A DNA stretch of 64,000 nucleotides from VRUE01 sp963745915 (GCA_963745915.1 CAVUZA010000002.1:372001-436000), one strand, 5' to 3'; positions 18,436 through 26,881 are shown, counted from the stretch's first letter. Numbers and translations are program-made. The notes: generated by a model not told the origin, from the sequence alone.

Positions 18436-19430
18436 GCGTTGCTCAGCGTCGCCGCCGGCGCCGGCACCGCCTCGATCAGCCCGTTGTCGCGCATCCAGCC
18501 GGCGAACTCGGCCCAGGCGGCGGGGCTCATGTCGCCGTAGGGGCGCTCGCCGCGCGGCGGGTCGAGCAGCGGCAGGGTCGCCGCCACCTCGGCCTTGGTC
18601 AGCTTCGGGTCGAGATCGGGGTTGGCTTCGAGCAGCGCCTTGGTCGTCGCCTGCGGGTCGGCGGCCGCGGCGGCGGTGCCGCGCTCCAGGGCGGCGAGGA
18701 AGAGGCGGATCGCTTCCGGGTCGGCGTCGAGCTGCTCGCCGCGGGCGGCGAGGACGAGCTCGTCGTAGGTGGGGACGCCGAGCCGGTCGACCGGGGTGAC
18801 CACCGGCTGTTTGCCGCGCAGGCGCAGGTCGACGCCCTCGACGTTGCGGAAGCCGCCGAGCATCGCCTGGGCGCGGCCGCCGACGATCGCCGGCAGCAGG
18901 CCGAAGCCGACGTTGACCGCCTTGACGTCGGAGGGGCTGAGGTCGGCGCGGGCGAGGATCGTCTCCAGGTAGGCGTCCTGGTAGGGGATGCCGGCGGTGG
19001 CGATCGTCTTGCCCTTCAGGCCGGCGACGCCGCCGATGCCCGACTTCTTCAGCCAGATCATCGAGGTCAGCGGCCGGTTGACCAGGGCGCCGACCGCGGT
19101 CACGTCGATCCCCTTGTCGCGGGCGAGCAGGACCTCGGGCTCGTAGGAGATCGCCAGGTCGGTGCGGCCGGCGGCGAGCAGCTTCAGCGGCGCCGCCGGG
19201 TCCGACGGCGTCTGGATCCTCAGGTCGAGCCCTGCTTCCTCGAAGTAGCCGAGCTTCTGCGCCATGTAGATCCCGGCGTGGTCGGGGTTGGGGTAGAAGT
19301 CGAGCGTCAGGGTGAATGGCTGCGCGGCGCCGGTCGCGTCCTCGCTCTTCTCGCCGCAGGCGGCGAGCCCGGCGGCGAGGGCGAGCAGGGCGACGGCGAG
19401 GGCCAGGGCGCGGGCGGGGAGGCGGTCCAT
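18408..19430 (-). CDS. ABC transporter substrate-binding lipoprotein, ThiY/NMT1 type
   Basis: 340 residues with lipobox LAAGLAACGEKSE. The mature start TLDFYPNPDHAGIYMAQKLGYFEEAGL matches the NMT1/THI5-like family, and the NPDHAG stretch is especially like ThiY, which binds a formylated pyrimidine precursor of thiamine. SsuA or riboflavin-type binding proteins share the fold, so the ligand stays open. Third gene of an ATPase-permease-binding protein operon, 10 nt after the permease gene. No TPP riboswitch was seen upstream of the operon, which weakens the thiamine assignment. Confidence 0.88.
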   Translation of the reverse strand: MDRLPARALALAVALLALAAGLAACGEKSEDATGAAQPFTLTLDFYPNPDHAGIYMAQKLGYFEEAGLDLRIQTPSDPAAPLKLLAAGRTDLAISYEPEVLLARDKGIDVTAVGALVNRPLTSMIWLKKSGIGGVAGLKGKTIATAGIPYQDAYLETILARADLSPSDVKAVNVGFGLLPAIVGGRAQAMLGGFRNVEGVDLRLRGKQPVVTPVDRLGVPTYDELVLAARGEQLDADPEAIRLFLAALERGTAAAAADPQATTKALLEANPDLDPKLTKAEVAATLPLLDPPRGERPYGDMSPAAWAEFAGWMRDNGLIEAVPAPAATLSNAYLPGEIPE

Positions 19431-19440
19431 ACGCGGAGTT

Positions 19441-20193
19441 CTATCGCCAGGTGACGACGCGGCGCTCCGCGAGCGCGGTCAGCCCGACCAGGGCGATCGC
19501 GATCAGGGCGAGGACGAGGGCCGCGGCGAAGAGGCGCGCGGTGGCGAGCTGGGCGTTGTCCTGGAGGATCAGGTGGCCGAGGCCGGAGTCGGCGCCGACC
19601 CACTCGCCGAAGACGGCGGCGATCGGCGCGATCGCGACCGCGAGGCGCAGGCCGGTGAAGAAGCTGGGCAGCGCGGTCGGCGCCTCCAGGCGCCAGAGCA
19701 GCTGGGCGCGCGAGGCGTCGAGGGTGCGCATCATCTTCGTTGCCTCGGGGTCGACCGAGCGCAGCCCGGCGAGCACGTTGACGGCGATCGGGAAGAAGCA
19801 GACGAGGGCGACGATCGCCGCCTTGGGCCAGATCCCGAAGCCGAGCCAGACGACGAGGATCGGGGCGACGACGAGGATCGGCACCGCCTGCGAGGCGACC
19901 ATCAGCGGGTAGGCGGCGAGGCGCAGGGTGCGCGAGAGGCGCATCGCGAAGGCGAAGCCGAGGCCGGCGGCGAGGGCGAGGGCGAGGCCGAGCAGCATCT
20001 CCTGCAGGGTGACCCAGGCGTTGTCGAGCAGCAGCGCGCGGCTCTCCCAGAGGGCGCTGGCGATTTCGGCCGGCGAGGGGACGAGGAAGGGCTCGAGGCC
20101 GAGCAGCTCGGCGAGCGCGTCGGTGCTGGCGGCGATCTGCCAGGCGCCGAGCAGGGCGGCGAGCAGCAGCGCCGGGGCGAGCCAGCGCTTCAC
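19441..20193 (-). CDS. ABC transporter permease, SsuC/TauC/ThiX type
   Basis: About 250 residues, six membrane segments, with the BPD transmembrane motif in the order LGFGIWPKAAIVALVCFFPI and DASRAQLLWRLEAPTALPSFF (EAA-loop analogue). Starts at GTG 20193, overlapping the ATPase stop as GTGA, so translation is probably coupled. Forms the importer channel with the genes on either side. Confidence 0.93.
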   Translation of the reverse strand: MKRWLAPALLLAALLGAWQIAASTDALAELLGLEPFLVPSPAEIASALWESRALLLDNAWVTLQEMLLGLALALAAGLGFAFAMRLSRTLRLAAYPLMVASQAVPILVVAPILVVWLGFGIWPKAAIVALVCFFPIAVNVLAGLRSVDPEATKMMRTLDASRAQLLWRLEAPTALPSFFTGLRLAVAIAPIAAVFGEWVGADSGLGHLILQDNAQLATARLFAAALVLALIAIALVGLTALAERRVVTWR

Positions 20194-21008
20194 CGCGAGC
20201 CCTCGTGCAGAGCGCGCAGGGCGCGCTCGCGGGCGGCGACGAACTCGGGGTCGGTGACCGCGGCGTCGCGGTCGGCGGCGCGCGGCGCCGGCGCGGCCAG
20301 CTCCTCGACCATGACCGCGGGCCGGGCGGAGAGGACGGCGACCCGGTCGCAGAGGTAGAGCGCCTCCTCGACGTCGTGGGTGACGAGGACGACGGTGCGC
20401 GGGTCGGCGCGCAGGGCGCCGGCCAGCCACTCCTGCATCTCGGCGCGGGTGATCGCGTCGAGGGCGGCGAAGGGCTCGTCGAGGGCGAGGACCGGCTTGC
20501 CGGCGACCAGGGTGCGGAGGAAGGCGACCCGCTGGCGCATGCCGCCCGAGAGCTCGGCCGGCCGCGCCCGCTCGAAGCCGGCGAGGCCGAAGCGCTCGAA
20601 GAGGCCGGCGGCGGCGCGGCGGGCGGCGGCGCGGCGGGCGCCGCGGTTGCGCAGCGCCAGGGCGGCGTTGTCGAGGGCGCTGAGCCAGGGCAGCAGCAGG
20701 TCGCGCTGGGGCATGAAGGCGCAGCGGGCGAGGCGCTCGGCGGCGCTCTGCGCGCCGCCGAGGGCGACCGCGCCGCGGCCCGGCTCCTGCAGCCCGGCGA
20801 GCAGCTCGAGCAGGGTCGACTTGCCGCAACCGGAGGGGCCGACGACGCCGAGCACGCCGTGCGCCGGCACCTCGAGGTCGAGCCGCTCGATCGCCTGCAG
20901 CGCCCCGTAGGCGTGGCCGAGGCCGCGGACCTCGACCCCCTCCCCCTCGCCGCCGGCACCGGCAGGCATCGCGCTCTGTGCGGCGAATTCCCTGGCTTCG
21001 GCGGGCAT
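20190..21008 (-). CDS. ABC transporter ATP-binding protein, SsuB/TauB type
   Basis: About 272 residues. Walker A GPSGCGKSTLLELLAGL, Q-loop region CAFMPQRDLLLPW, signature LSGGMRQRVAFLRTL, Walker B PVLALDEPFAALD and H-loop VLVTHDVEEALYL. ATG 21008 is preferred because GGGAGGA lies 7 nt upstream; the frame is open a little further. First gene of the importer operon, divergent from the TauE-like gene. Confidence 0.94.
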   Translation of the reverse strand: MPAEAREFAAQSAMPAGAGGEGEGVEVRGLGHAYGALQAIERLDLEVPAHGVLGVVGPSGCGKSTLLELLAGLQEPGRGAVALGGAQSAAERLARCAFMPQRDLLLPWLSALDNAALALRNRGARRAAARRAAAGLFERFGLAGFERARPAELSGGMRQRVAFLRTLVAGKPVLALDEPFAALDAITRAEMQEWLAGALRADPRTVVLVTHDVEEALYLCDRVAVLSARPAVMVEELAAPAPRAADRDAAVTDPEFVAARERALRALHEGSR

Positions 21009-21032
21009 CTTGGTATCCTCCCGCACTCGCGC

Positions 21033-21053
21033 TCCTGACCAAAGAGGTCAGGA
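21033..21053. promoter_or_regulatory. Inverted repeat between importer operon and TauE-like gene
   Basis: TCCTGACC (21033-21040) and GGTCAGGA (21046-21053) form perfect 8-bp arms around AAAGA in the 77-bp divergent gap. Likely an operator for a dimeric regulator serving both directions; the Rrf2-like gene at 22038 is the nearest candidate. Confidence 0.6.
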
Positions 21054-21085
21054 AAGTCAATTTAGCCCCGGACAGCACCAGTCAC

Positions 21086-22021
21086 ATGGACCCAGCAATC
21101 ATCGTCTTCGGCTTCGGCATCGGCGCCATGGTCGGCATGACCGGGATGGGCGGCGGCACGCTGATGACGCCGCTGCTGATCCTGCTCTTCGGCGTCAAGC
21201 CGGTGACCGCGATCGGCACCGACATCTTCTACGCGGCGGTGACCAAGACCGTCGGCGGCTGGCGCCACCTGCGCATGGGCACGGTCAACATGGGCCTGGC
21301 GCTGTGGCTGGCGGCGGGCAGCGTGCCGGCCTCGGTGACCGGCGTCTGGGCGATCTCGGTCCTGCAGAGCAGGATCGGCGAAGAGCGGCTCGACTCGGTC
21401 GTCTACGCGCTGCTCGGCGGCACCCTGCTGATGGTCGGGATCATCACCCTGGCGCGGGCGCTGATCCTCAGCAACCTGATCGAAGAGCGCGAGGACTTCG
21501 AGCTCAAGCGGCGCCACAAAGTCGCCGCGGTGGCGATCGGGGCGACGACCGGGTTCGTGATCGGGATCACCTCGGCCGGCTCGGGCACGGTGATCGCGAT
21601 CCTGCTGATCGCCGTCTACCGCCTGGTGCCGAAGAAGGTCGTCGGTACCGACGTCTTCCACGCCGCGATCCTGCTCTGGGCGGCGGGCATCGCCCACTGG
21701 GTCGGCGGCAACGTCGACTTCGTCCTCGCCGGCAACATCCTGCTCGGCTCGATCCCGGGGGTGATCGTCGGCTCGCACTTCGCCGCCCGCGCCCCGGTCG
21801 GCTTCCTGCGCACGGCGCTCGGCGTCGTCCTCGTCGCCTCCGGCGTGATCACGGTGCAGAAGGGCGACCCGGTGGTCTGGCCGATCGCCGCCGCGGTCGC
21901 CGGGGTCGGCCTCGGCCTGCTGATCTGGTTCCCGCGCTGGTGGGCGGCGCGGCGCGCCGACCGCGAAGCGAAACAGCGGACCGACCGCTCCGGCGAGCTC
22001 GCCCCGGAGACGATCGGGTGA
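21086..22021 (+). CDS. TauE/SafE-family permease
   Basis: 311 residues with eight predicted membrane segments in two homologous halves: GFGIGAMVGMTGMGGGTLMTP and IGATTGFVIGITSAGSGTVIA carry the paired glycine-rich motifs. Family members export sulfite, sulfoacetate or similar organosulfur anions. Start ATG 21086 gives the canonical N-terminus; the longer upstream frame is unlikely. Location opposite a SsuABC-like importer and next to an Rrf2-like regulator fits a sulfur-compound context but the substrate is not shown. Confidence 0.9.
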   Translation: MDPAIIVFGFGIGAMVGMTGMGGGTLMTPLLILLFGVKPVTAIGTDIFYAAVTKTVGGWRHLRMGTVNMGLALWLAAGSVPASVTGVWAISVLQSRIGEERLDSVVYALLGGTLLMVGIITLARALILSNLIEEREDFELKRRHKVAAVAIGATTGFVIGITSAGSGTVIAILLIAVYRLVPKKVVGTDVFHAAILLWAAGIAHWVGGNVDFVLAGNILLGSIPGVIVGSHFAARAPVGFLRTALGVVLVASGVITVQKGDPVVWPIAAAVAGVGLGLLIWFPRWWAARRADREAKQRTDRSGELAPETIG

Positions 22022-22037
22022 CTGGTTTACTAGCTAC

Positions 22038-22493
22038 ATGAAGGTCACGGCCAAGGCCGACTACGCCGTGCGCGCCGCCGCCGAGCTGGCCGCGGCCGCC
22101 GACGGGCCGGTGAAAGGCGAGCGCCTCGCCGACGCCCAGGAGATCCCGCCGCAGTTCCTCGAGCACATCCTGCTCGAGCTCAAGCACGCCGGCATCGTCC
22201 GCGCCCGGCGCGGCTCCAAGGGCGGCTACTGGCTGGCCAAGCCGGCCGCGGAGGTGACGATCGCCGACGTCGTGCGCGCGGTCGAGGGGCCGATCGCCCA
22301 CGTGCAGTCGGCGCCGCCGGAGTCGATCGAGTACCGCGGCAGCGCCGAGCACCTGCAGGAGGTCTGGATCGCGGTCCGCGCCAGCCTGCGCGCCGTGCTC
22401 GAGCACGTCACCCTCGCTGACCTGGTCAGCGGCGAGCTGCCGACCGCGGTCGAGTCGCTCGCCGCCGAGCCCGACGCCTGGGTCGCCCGCTAG
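22038..22493 (+). CDS. Rrf2-family transcriptional regulator without cysteines
   Basis: 151 residues. N-terminal winged helix MKVTAKADYAVRAAAELA, EIPPQFLEHILLELKHAGIV and RGSKGGYWLAKPAAEVTI are typical Rrf2. The protein has no cysteine at all, so it cannot bind an iron-sulfur cluster like IscR or NsrR; it may sense a metabolite, as CymR-type members do through a partner. Starts 16 nt after the TauE-like gene, likely co-transcribed. Its stop overlaps the convergent DUF4389 gene. Confidence 0.93.
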   Translation: MKVTAKADYAVRAAAELAAAADGPVKGERLADAQEIPPQFLEHILLELKHAGIVRARRGSKGGYWLAKPAAEVTIADVVRAVEGPIAHVQSAPPESIEYRGSAEHLQEVWIAVRASLRAVLEHVTLADLVSGELPTAVESLAAEPDAWVAR

Positions 22494-23119
22494 GCCGAGA
22501 GCTTGAAGGGCGGGTACTCGTCGGTGACCAGGCTGAAGGCGTAGCCGACGACCCGGTTGTGCCAGCGCAGCACGCCCTCGATGAAGTCGAAGATCCCGCG
22601 CGGGTAGCGGCCGCTGAAGAGGATCGCGAACCAGGCGCCGATCGCGGCGAAGAAGACGCCGATCGAGAGGAAGAAGAGCACGATGTAGTGGGGGATCGCG
22701 AGGAACCACTTGACCAGCGGCAGGCCGCGGCTGAGCTGCTCGGCGTCGGGGTAGGGGAAGTCGAGGTGAACCGCCTGACGCTCGTCGGTCGAGGGGTATT
22801 CGTCGTCCATCAGCAGCACGTAGACGCCGATCCGGTTGCCGAAGCGCAGCAGTTCGATGTTCCAGTCGAACCACCAGCGCGGGTACTTCTGCTGGACCAG
22901 GAGCATCAGCACGATCGGCAGGAAGACCAGCGCCCCGATCGAGACCGCGACGCCCGAGGCGCTGCCGTAATAGCTGCCGGTCGCCAGGCCGCCGCCCGGC
23001 AGCAGGTCGATCAGGATCGCGATCGGGATCACGGCGAAGATGCGAAAGAAGGTCGAGACCCGGTTGAGCTCACGCTCCGGGTAGTCGACCGTGAAGGTGA
23101 CTGGGTAGGACGGCTGCAT
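22490..23119 (-). CDS. DUF4389-domain membrane protein
   Basis: 209 residues from ATG 23119, with AAGGAGGAG close upstream on the minus strand. The N-terminus YPVTFTVDYPERELNRVSTF, the central WWFDWNIELLRFGNRIGVY and the C-terminal SGRYPRGIFDFIEGVLRWHNRV and DEYPPF match the DUF4389 family, membrane proteins of unknown function. Four membrane segments are visible. Monocistronic, convergent with the Rrf2-like gene. Confidence 0.88.
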   Translation of the reverse strand: MQPSYPVTFTVDYPERELNRVSTFFRIFAVIPIAILIDLLPGGGLATGSYYGSASGVAVSIGALVFLPIVLMLLVQQKYPRWWFDWNIELLRFGNRIGVYVLLMDDEYPSTDERQAVHLDFPYPDAEQLSRGLPLVKWFLAIPHYIVLFFLSIGVFFAAIGAWFAILFSGRYPRGIFDFIEGVLRWHNRVVGYAFSLVTDEYPPFKLSA

Positions 23120-23154
23120 CGCTCCTCCTTGGACGGGGGCGGGTCTTCCAGATA

Positions 23155-24042
23155 CTAGGCGGTGGTCATCCAGGTGGCGGCGAGGCCGCGGTAGGGGGCG
23201 TACGGGGCGTAGAACTCCTCGACCTCGGCGACCGTGGCGCGGCGGCCGAGCTGGGCGAGGCGGCCGACCTGCTTGATGTGCATCAGGTCGCCGGCGGGGA
23301 GCGAGTCGGGGTCGCCGCGGCCGAAGAGGCCGAGGCACTGCACGGTCCAGGGGCCGATCCCGCGGGTGGCGAGCAGGCGGCGGTCGCCGCCGGGGTCGGC
23401 GGGGTCGCAGCGACCGGCGGCGACGTCGGCGGCGACCCGGCGCAGGGCGAGCGCCCGTTTCGGCGCCAGGCCCAGCGCCTCGATCTCGGCCGGGGCGCGG
23501 CCGGCGATAACCGCCGCGGCGGGCGCGTCGCACAGGCCCTCGCGGCCGGGGCCGGTGCGCGGTCCCCAGCGGCCGACCACGCGACGCTGGATGCGGGCGG
23601 CGGCGCCGCTCTCGATCAGCTGCTTGACCACGGCCCAGGCCAGCGCCTCCCAGGGCCAGGGATAGCGGCGCGGACGCAGGTGGGGACGGCGACGGATGCG
23701 CGGCCCGAGCAGCGGGTCGCGGCGGAAGTGGCGGTAGAACTCGGTCAGATCCTCGTCGACGCCGAGCGCGAAGCGCATCCGCTCGACCGCCAGCGCCAGC
23801 TCCGCCGCGCCCGCCGCGCGCGGCCCGTCGCCGGCCAGCGGGACCGGCACCGCGACCGCGTCCGGGTCGAGCGCCTCGGCCCGCAGCGCCACCCTCCCCC
23901 GCCCCGGCTCCCAGGCGCGGACCAGGACCGGCGCCCCCTCGACGTGCAGCAGTCGCGAGGCGACCCCGCCCGCGACCCGCAGCGTCCCGTCCTCGCTCCC
24001 CCGCCCCCGCAACCGCCACGGCGACACCGGCGCCACCTCCAC
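23155..24042 (-). CDS. AlkA-like DNA-3-methyladenine glycosylase
   Basis: Base-excision repair glycosylase of the helix-hairpin-helix superfamily. The HhH element LLATRGIGPWTVQCLGLFG is followed by the catalytic aspartate region PAGDLMHIKQVG. An N-terminal AlkA-type domain precedes it. The frame is open up to ATG 24138, but that would translate through the palindrome at 24052-24100, so GTG 24042 (VEVAPVSPWRLRG) is preferred; this choice is uncertain. Downstream of a small protein gene at 24113 on the same strand. Confidence 0.85.
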   Translation of the reverse strand: MEVAPVSPWRLRGRGSEDGTLRVAGGVASRLLHVEGAPVLVRAWEPGRGRVALRAEALDPDAVAVPVPLAGDGPRAAGAAELALAVERMRFALGVDEDLTEFYRHFRRDPLLGPRIRRRPHLRPRRYPWPWEALAWAVVKQLIESGAAARIQRRVVGRWGPRTGPGREGLCDAPAAAVIAGRAPAEIEALGLAPKRALALRRVAADVAAGRCDPADPGGDRRLLATRGIGPWTVQCLGLFGRGDPDSLPAGDLMHIKQVGRLAQLGRRATVAEVEEFYAPYAPYRGLAATWMTTA

Positions 24043-24051
24043 CTCACAGGC

Positions 24052-24100
24052 GCCGACGGGCCTAAATGTCGCCCTGGGGGCGACATTCAGGCCCGTCGGC
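24052..24100. repeat. Long palindrome, 23-bp arms, 3-nt spacer
   Basis: Arms 24052-24074 and 24078-24100 match at 22 of 23 positions around TGG. It lies at the 5' end of the glycosylase gene and just past the end of the upstream small gene, so it could end that transcript or be a mobile palindrome. No T tract follows. Confidence 0.8.
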
Positions 24101-24112
24101 CCGCGGTCTTGG

Positions 24113-24388
24113 TCAGCGGTTGCCGAGGAGGTGGACATCGACGAGGAAGGAGCGGGAGGCGACTACGTTGCTCGGGCGCTCGCGGCGGCCGAGGCGGCGG
24201 GGGGAGCGCTTGCGCGAGGCGGCGGCGCCGACGGCGCGCACGGCGGCGACGGTGACGGCGCCGGCCAGGACCCCACCGGCGGCGGCGATCGCGGCGGTCT
24301 TCGCCTCGCTGCGGAGGGCGAGGGCGCCCGCGGGCTCCTCGCGGGGAAGAGCGCGGACCGGGACGACCTCCAACTCCATCTTGCTCAT
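24113..24388 (-). CDS. Small hypothetical protein, about 91 aa
   Basis: Begins MSKMELEVVPVRALPREEP and has one hydrophobic segment (TAAIAAAGGVLAGAVTVAAVRAVG) followed by a basic stretch RKRSPRRLGRRERP and a short hydrophobic C-terminus FLVDVHLLGNR. Possibly a single-pass membrane protein with a cytoplasmic basic tail. No family recognised. Convincing only by frame and codon bias; the exact start may be off by a base or a codon. Confidence 0.55.
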   Translation of the reverse strand: MSKMELEVVPVRALPREEPAGALALRSEAKTAAIAAAGGVLAGAVTVAAVRAVGAAASRKRSPRRLGRRERPSNVVASRSFLVDVHLLGNR

Positions 24389-24458
24389 CCCGCCCGACCA
24401 TAGCGAGAGGGCCGGCGCCCTTCGCCGGGCACCCCGCACCTTGCGCGGAACGGGCGCC

Positions 24459-25595
24459 CTACAGCTGCTTCTCGTAGACGCGGTACTTCTTCACGACCCG
24501 GCCGCCCATGCCCTCCATCGCCCGGTTCATCGGCCCGTTGGTCTCCAGGATCCAGCCCATCTCGCCGCCCCCGATCGTGCCCGGCCGCGCCGCGGTCTCG
24601 AGGTGCTTGAGGTAGAGGCCGGCGGCGACGCCGGTGTGGCGGTAGGCGTGCTTGACGCCGAGGGCGAAGACGCGCAGCTGGTCGATGCGGCGCTTGGCGA
24701 GCAGGAAGCGGGCCCAGCCGAAGGGCAGCAGCCGCCCGTTCAGCTTCGCCAGCGCCTGGTTGATGTCGGGCAGGGTCAGGGCGGCGCCGATCACCTCGCC
24801 GTCCTTCTCGGCCATGTAGGCCCAGTCCTCGTCGATCACCTGCTTCAGGGTCTTGGCGTGGAACTCGGCCTCGGCGTCGGTCGCCGGCACGAAGCCCCAG
24901 TTGTCGCCCCAGGCCTCGTTGTAGACGGCGCTGAAGCGACGCACCTCGTCCGCCATCTCGCGCTTGCGCATGTTGCGGATCGTCACCCCTTCCTCGCGCA
25001 GCGCCTTCTCCGCGGCGGCGTGGATCGCCGGGTCGAAGCGCTCGCCCTGCTTGAGGTCGCCGAACTGCAGTTCCCACATCAGCAGGTCCATCGCCTTGCC
25101 GCAGCCCTCGGCCTCGAGCAGCTCGCGGTAGTAGGGCGGGTGCCAGTTCTCGAGGATCATCGGCCGCCGCTCGTAGCCCTCGATCAGGATGCCGATCTCG
25201 TCGTTGGTGGTGAAGTCCATCGGGCCGAGCAGCCGGCTGCGGCCGCGCTCGCGCGCCCACCCGCTCGCCGCGCCGAGCAGCGCCGCCGTCGCCTCGGGGT
25301 CCTCGGCGGTCTCGAAGAAGCCGAACATCGCGTCGCTGCCACCCTGGGTCTCGTCCCAGTTGCGGTCGACCTGGGCGGTGATCCGGCCGACCGGCTCGCC
25401 GTCGCGCTCGGCGATGAAGTACTCGGCCTCGGCGTGCTCGAAGAACGGGTTGCGCCTGCGGTCGAGGAACTGCAGGCGCTCGAAGATCAGCGGCGGCACC
25501 CACTGCGGGTGGTCGCGGTGCAGGGCGAAGGGGACCTGGACGAACCGCTTCAGCTCGCGCCGGCTGCGCACCGGCCTGATCTCGACGCCCGCCAT
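24459..25595 (-). CDS. Long GNAT-fold acyltransferase, candidate ceramide-synthase-like
   Basis: 378 residues, about twice the length of a simple GNAT enzyme. The N-terminal half has FALHRDHPQWVPPLIFERLQ, NPFFEHAEAEYFIAERDGEP and LLGPMDFTTNDEIGILIEGY, the second half WAYMAEKDGEVIGAALTLPD and VKHAYRHTGVAAGLYLKHLE, which is a GNAT acyl-CoA binding pattern. Long GNAT-fold proteins of this kind include the bacterial ceramide synthase described in Caulobacter. Its head-to-head position with a serine palmitoyltransferase-like gene, with 26 bp between start codons, supports a shared lipid pathway, but this is inference. TAGGTT lies 9 nt before the ATG. Confidence 0.8.
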   Translation of the reverse strand: MAGVEIRPVRSRRELKRFVQVPFALHRDHPQWVPPLIFERLQFLDRRRNPFFEHAEAEYFIAERDGEPVGRITAQVDRNWDETQGGSDAMFGFFETAEDPEATAALLGAASGWARERGRSRLLGPMDFTTNDEIGILIEGYERRPMILENWHPPYYRELLEAEGCGKAMDLLMWELQFGDLKQGERFDPAIHAAAEKALREEGVTIRNMRKREMADEVRRFSAVYNEAWGDNWGFVPATDAEAEFHAKTLKQVIDEDWAYMAEKDGEVIGAALTLPDINQALAKLNGRLLPFGWARFLLAKRRIDQLRVFALGVKHAYRHTGVAAGLYLKHLETAARPGTIGGGEMGWILETNGPMNRAMEGMGGRVVKKYRVYEKQL

Positions 25596-25604
25596 GTGGC
25601 CCGC

Positions 25605-25614
25605 AACCTACACT
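25605..25614. promoter_or_regulatory. Overlapping divergent -10 boxes
   Basis: Minus-strand TAGGTT (25605-25610, 9 nt before ATG 25595) and plus-strand TACACT (25609-25614, 7 nt before ATG 25622) share two base pairs. Both transcripts would be leaderless and their promoters mutually exclusive. Confidence 0.6.
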
Positions 25615-25621
25615 TCCCCCG

Positions 25622-26881
25622 ATGGGTGAGACCGCCAAGGCGCCGGTCGACGTCTTCGAGAAGGCGCGCAGCCACGACCGGCTCGAGCAGCTGGAAGCGG
25701 CCAAGGAGCACGACCTGCTGCCCTACTTCCGCCTGCTCACCTCGCAGGCCGGGCCGGTGGTCGAGATGGAAGGCCGGGAGACGATCATGCTCGGCTCCAA
25801 CAACTACCTCGGGCTGACCGGCGACGAGCGGGTCAAGGCCGCCGCCCGCGAGGCGCTGGAGACCTACGGCACCGGGGTCACCGGCTCGCGCCTGCTCAAC
25901 GGCACCACCCCGCTGCACGTCGACCTCGAGCGCGAGCTGGCCGAGTGGATGGGCGCCGAGGACGCGATCGTCTTCAGCACCGGCTACCAGTCGAACCTGG
26001 GCACGATCGGGACGATCCTCGAGCCGGGCGACACGGTGATCGTCGACTCCGGCGACCACGCCTCGATCCTCGACGGCTGCCGCCTCTCCGGCGCCAGGCT
26101 GCGCCCCTTCCGCCACAACCGGATGGACAAGCTGGAGAAGATGCTGACGCGGGCGGCCGAGGACGGCGGCGGCGTGCTGGTCGTCGTCGACGGCGTCTTC
26201 TCGATGGAGGGCGACGTCTGCGACCTGCCGCGCATCGTCGAGCTCTGCAAGGCCCACGGGGCGCGGCTGATGGTCGACGAGGCGCACGGGGCGGGCGTGC
26301 TCGGCGCCCGCGGCGCCGGCGCCTGCGAGCTGTTCGGGCTCGAGGACGAGGTCGACCTGCGAATGGGGACCTTCTCCAAGAGCCTCGCCTCCTGCGGCGG
26401 CTTCGTCGCCGGGCCGGCCGACGTGATCGAGTACCTGCGGATCGCCTCGCGCTCCTTCGTCTTCAGCGCCTCGGCGGTGCCCGCCGCGGTCGGCGCCGCG
26501 CTCGCCGCCCTGCGCGTGATCCGCGCCGACGGCCCACGACTGTTCGAGGCGCTGCTCGCCAACGCCGAGTACCTGCGCGAGGGGCTGCGCGCCCTCGGCC
26601 TGCAGGTGGTCGAGCCGGGGACGCTGCCCGACGGCACGGTGGCGACGACCCCGGTGGTGCCGGTCGTCGTCGGCGACGACTGGCAGGCGGTGCTGCTCTG
26701 GAAGGCGCTGTACGACGCCGGCGTCTACACCAACGTCGCGATCCACCCGGCGGTGCCGCCCGGCGGGGCGCTGCTGCGCACCAGCCTGATGGCGACCCAC
26801 GAGCGCGAGCACCTCGACGCGGCGCTGGGGACGATCGCGCGGACGATCGACGAGTTCCCCGGGCTACCTCGCTCGGGGTAG
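25622..26881 (+). CDS. Alpha-oxoamine synthase, serine palmitoyltransferase/KBL/BioF-like
   Basis: PLP enzyme of 419 residues that condenses an amino acid with an acyl-CoA. Motifs: MLGSNNYLGLTGDERV, YGTGVTGSRLLNGTT, VFSTGYQSNLG, DHASILDGCRLSGARL, VVVDGVFSMEGDVCDLP, MVDEAHGAGVLGARG, and the PLP lysine in GTFSKSLASCGGFVAG (about K253). The HASI.DGCRLS and FSMEGD stretches fit serine palmitoyltransferase as well as 2-amino-3-ketobutyrate ligase and 8-amino-7-oxononanoate synthase; no biotin or threonine-degradation genes are adjacent. The divergent long GNAT gene favours a sphingoid-base role. Confidence 0.88.
   Translation: MGETAKAPVDVFEKARSHDRLEQLEAAKEHDLLPYFRLLTSQAGPVVEMEGRETIMLGSNNYLGLTGDERVKAAAREALETYGTGVTGSRLLNGTTPLHVDLERELAEWMGAEDAIVFSTGYQSNLGTIGTILEPGDTVIVDSGDHASILDGCRLSGARLRPFRHNRMDKLEKMLTRAAEDGGGVLVVVDGVFSMEGDVCDLPRIVELCKAHGARLMVDEAHGAGVLGARGAGACELFGLEDEVDLRMGTFSKSLASCGGFVAGPADVIEYLRIASRSFVFSASAVPAAVGAALAALRVIRADGPRLFEALLANAEYLREGLRALGLQVVEPGTLPDGTVATTPVVPVVVGDDWQAVLLWKALYDAGVYTNVAIHPAVPPGGALLRTSLMATHEREHLDAALGTIARTIDEFPGLPRSG

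Noticed and set aside
21008..21086. Possible TPP or SAM riboswitch before the ThiY-like importer or metH
   Set aside because: The gaps are too short and no conserved riboswitch core was seen.
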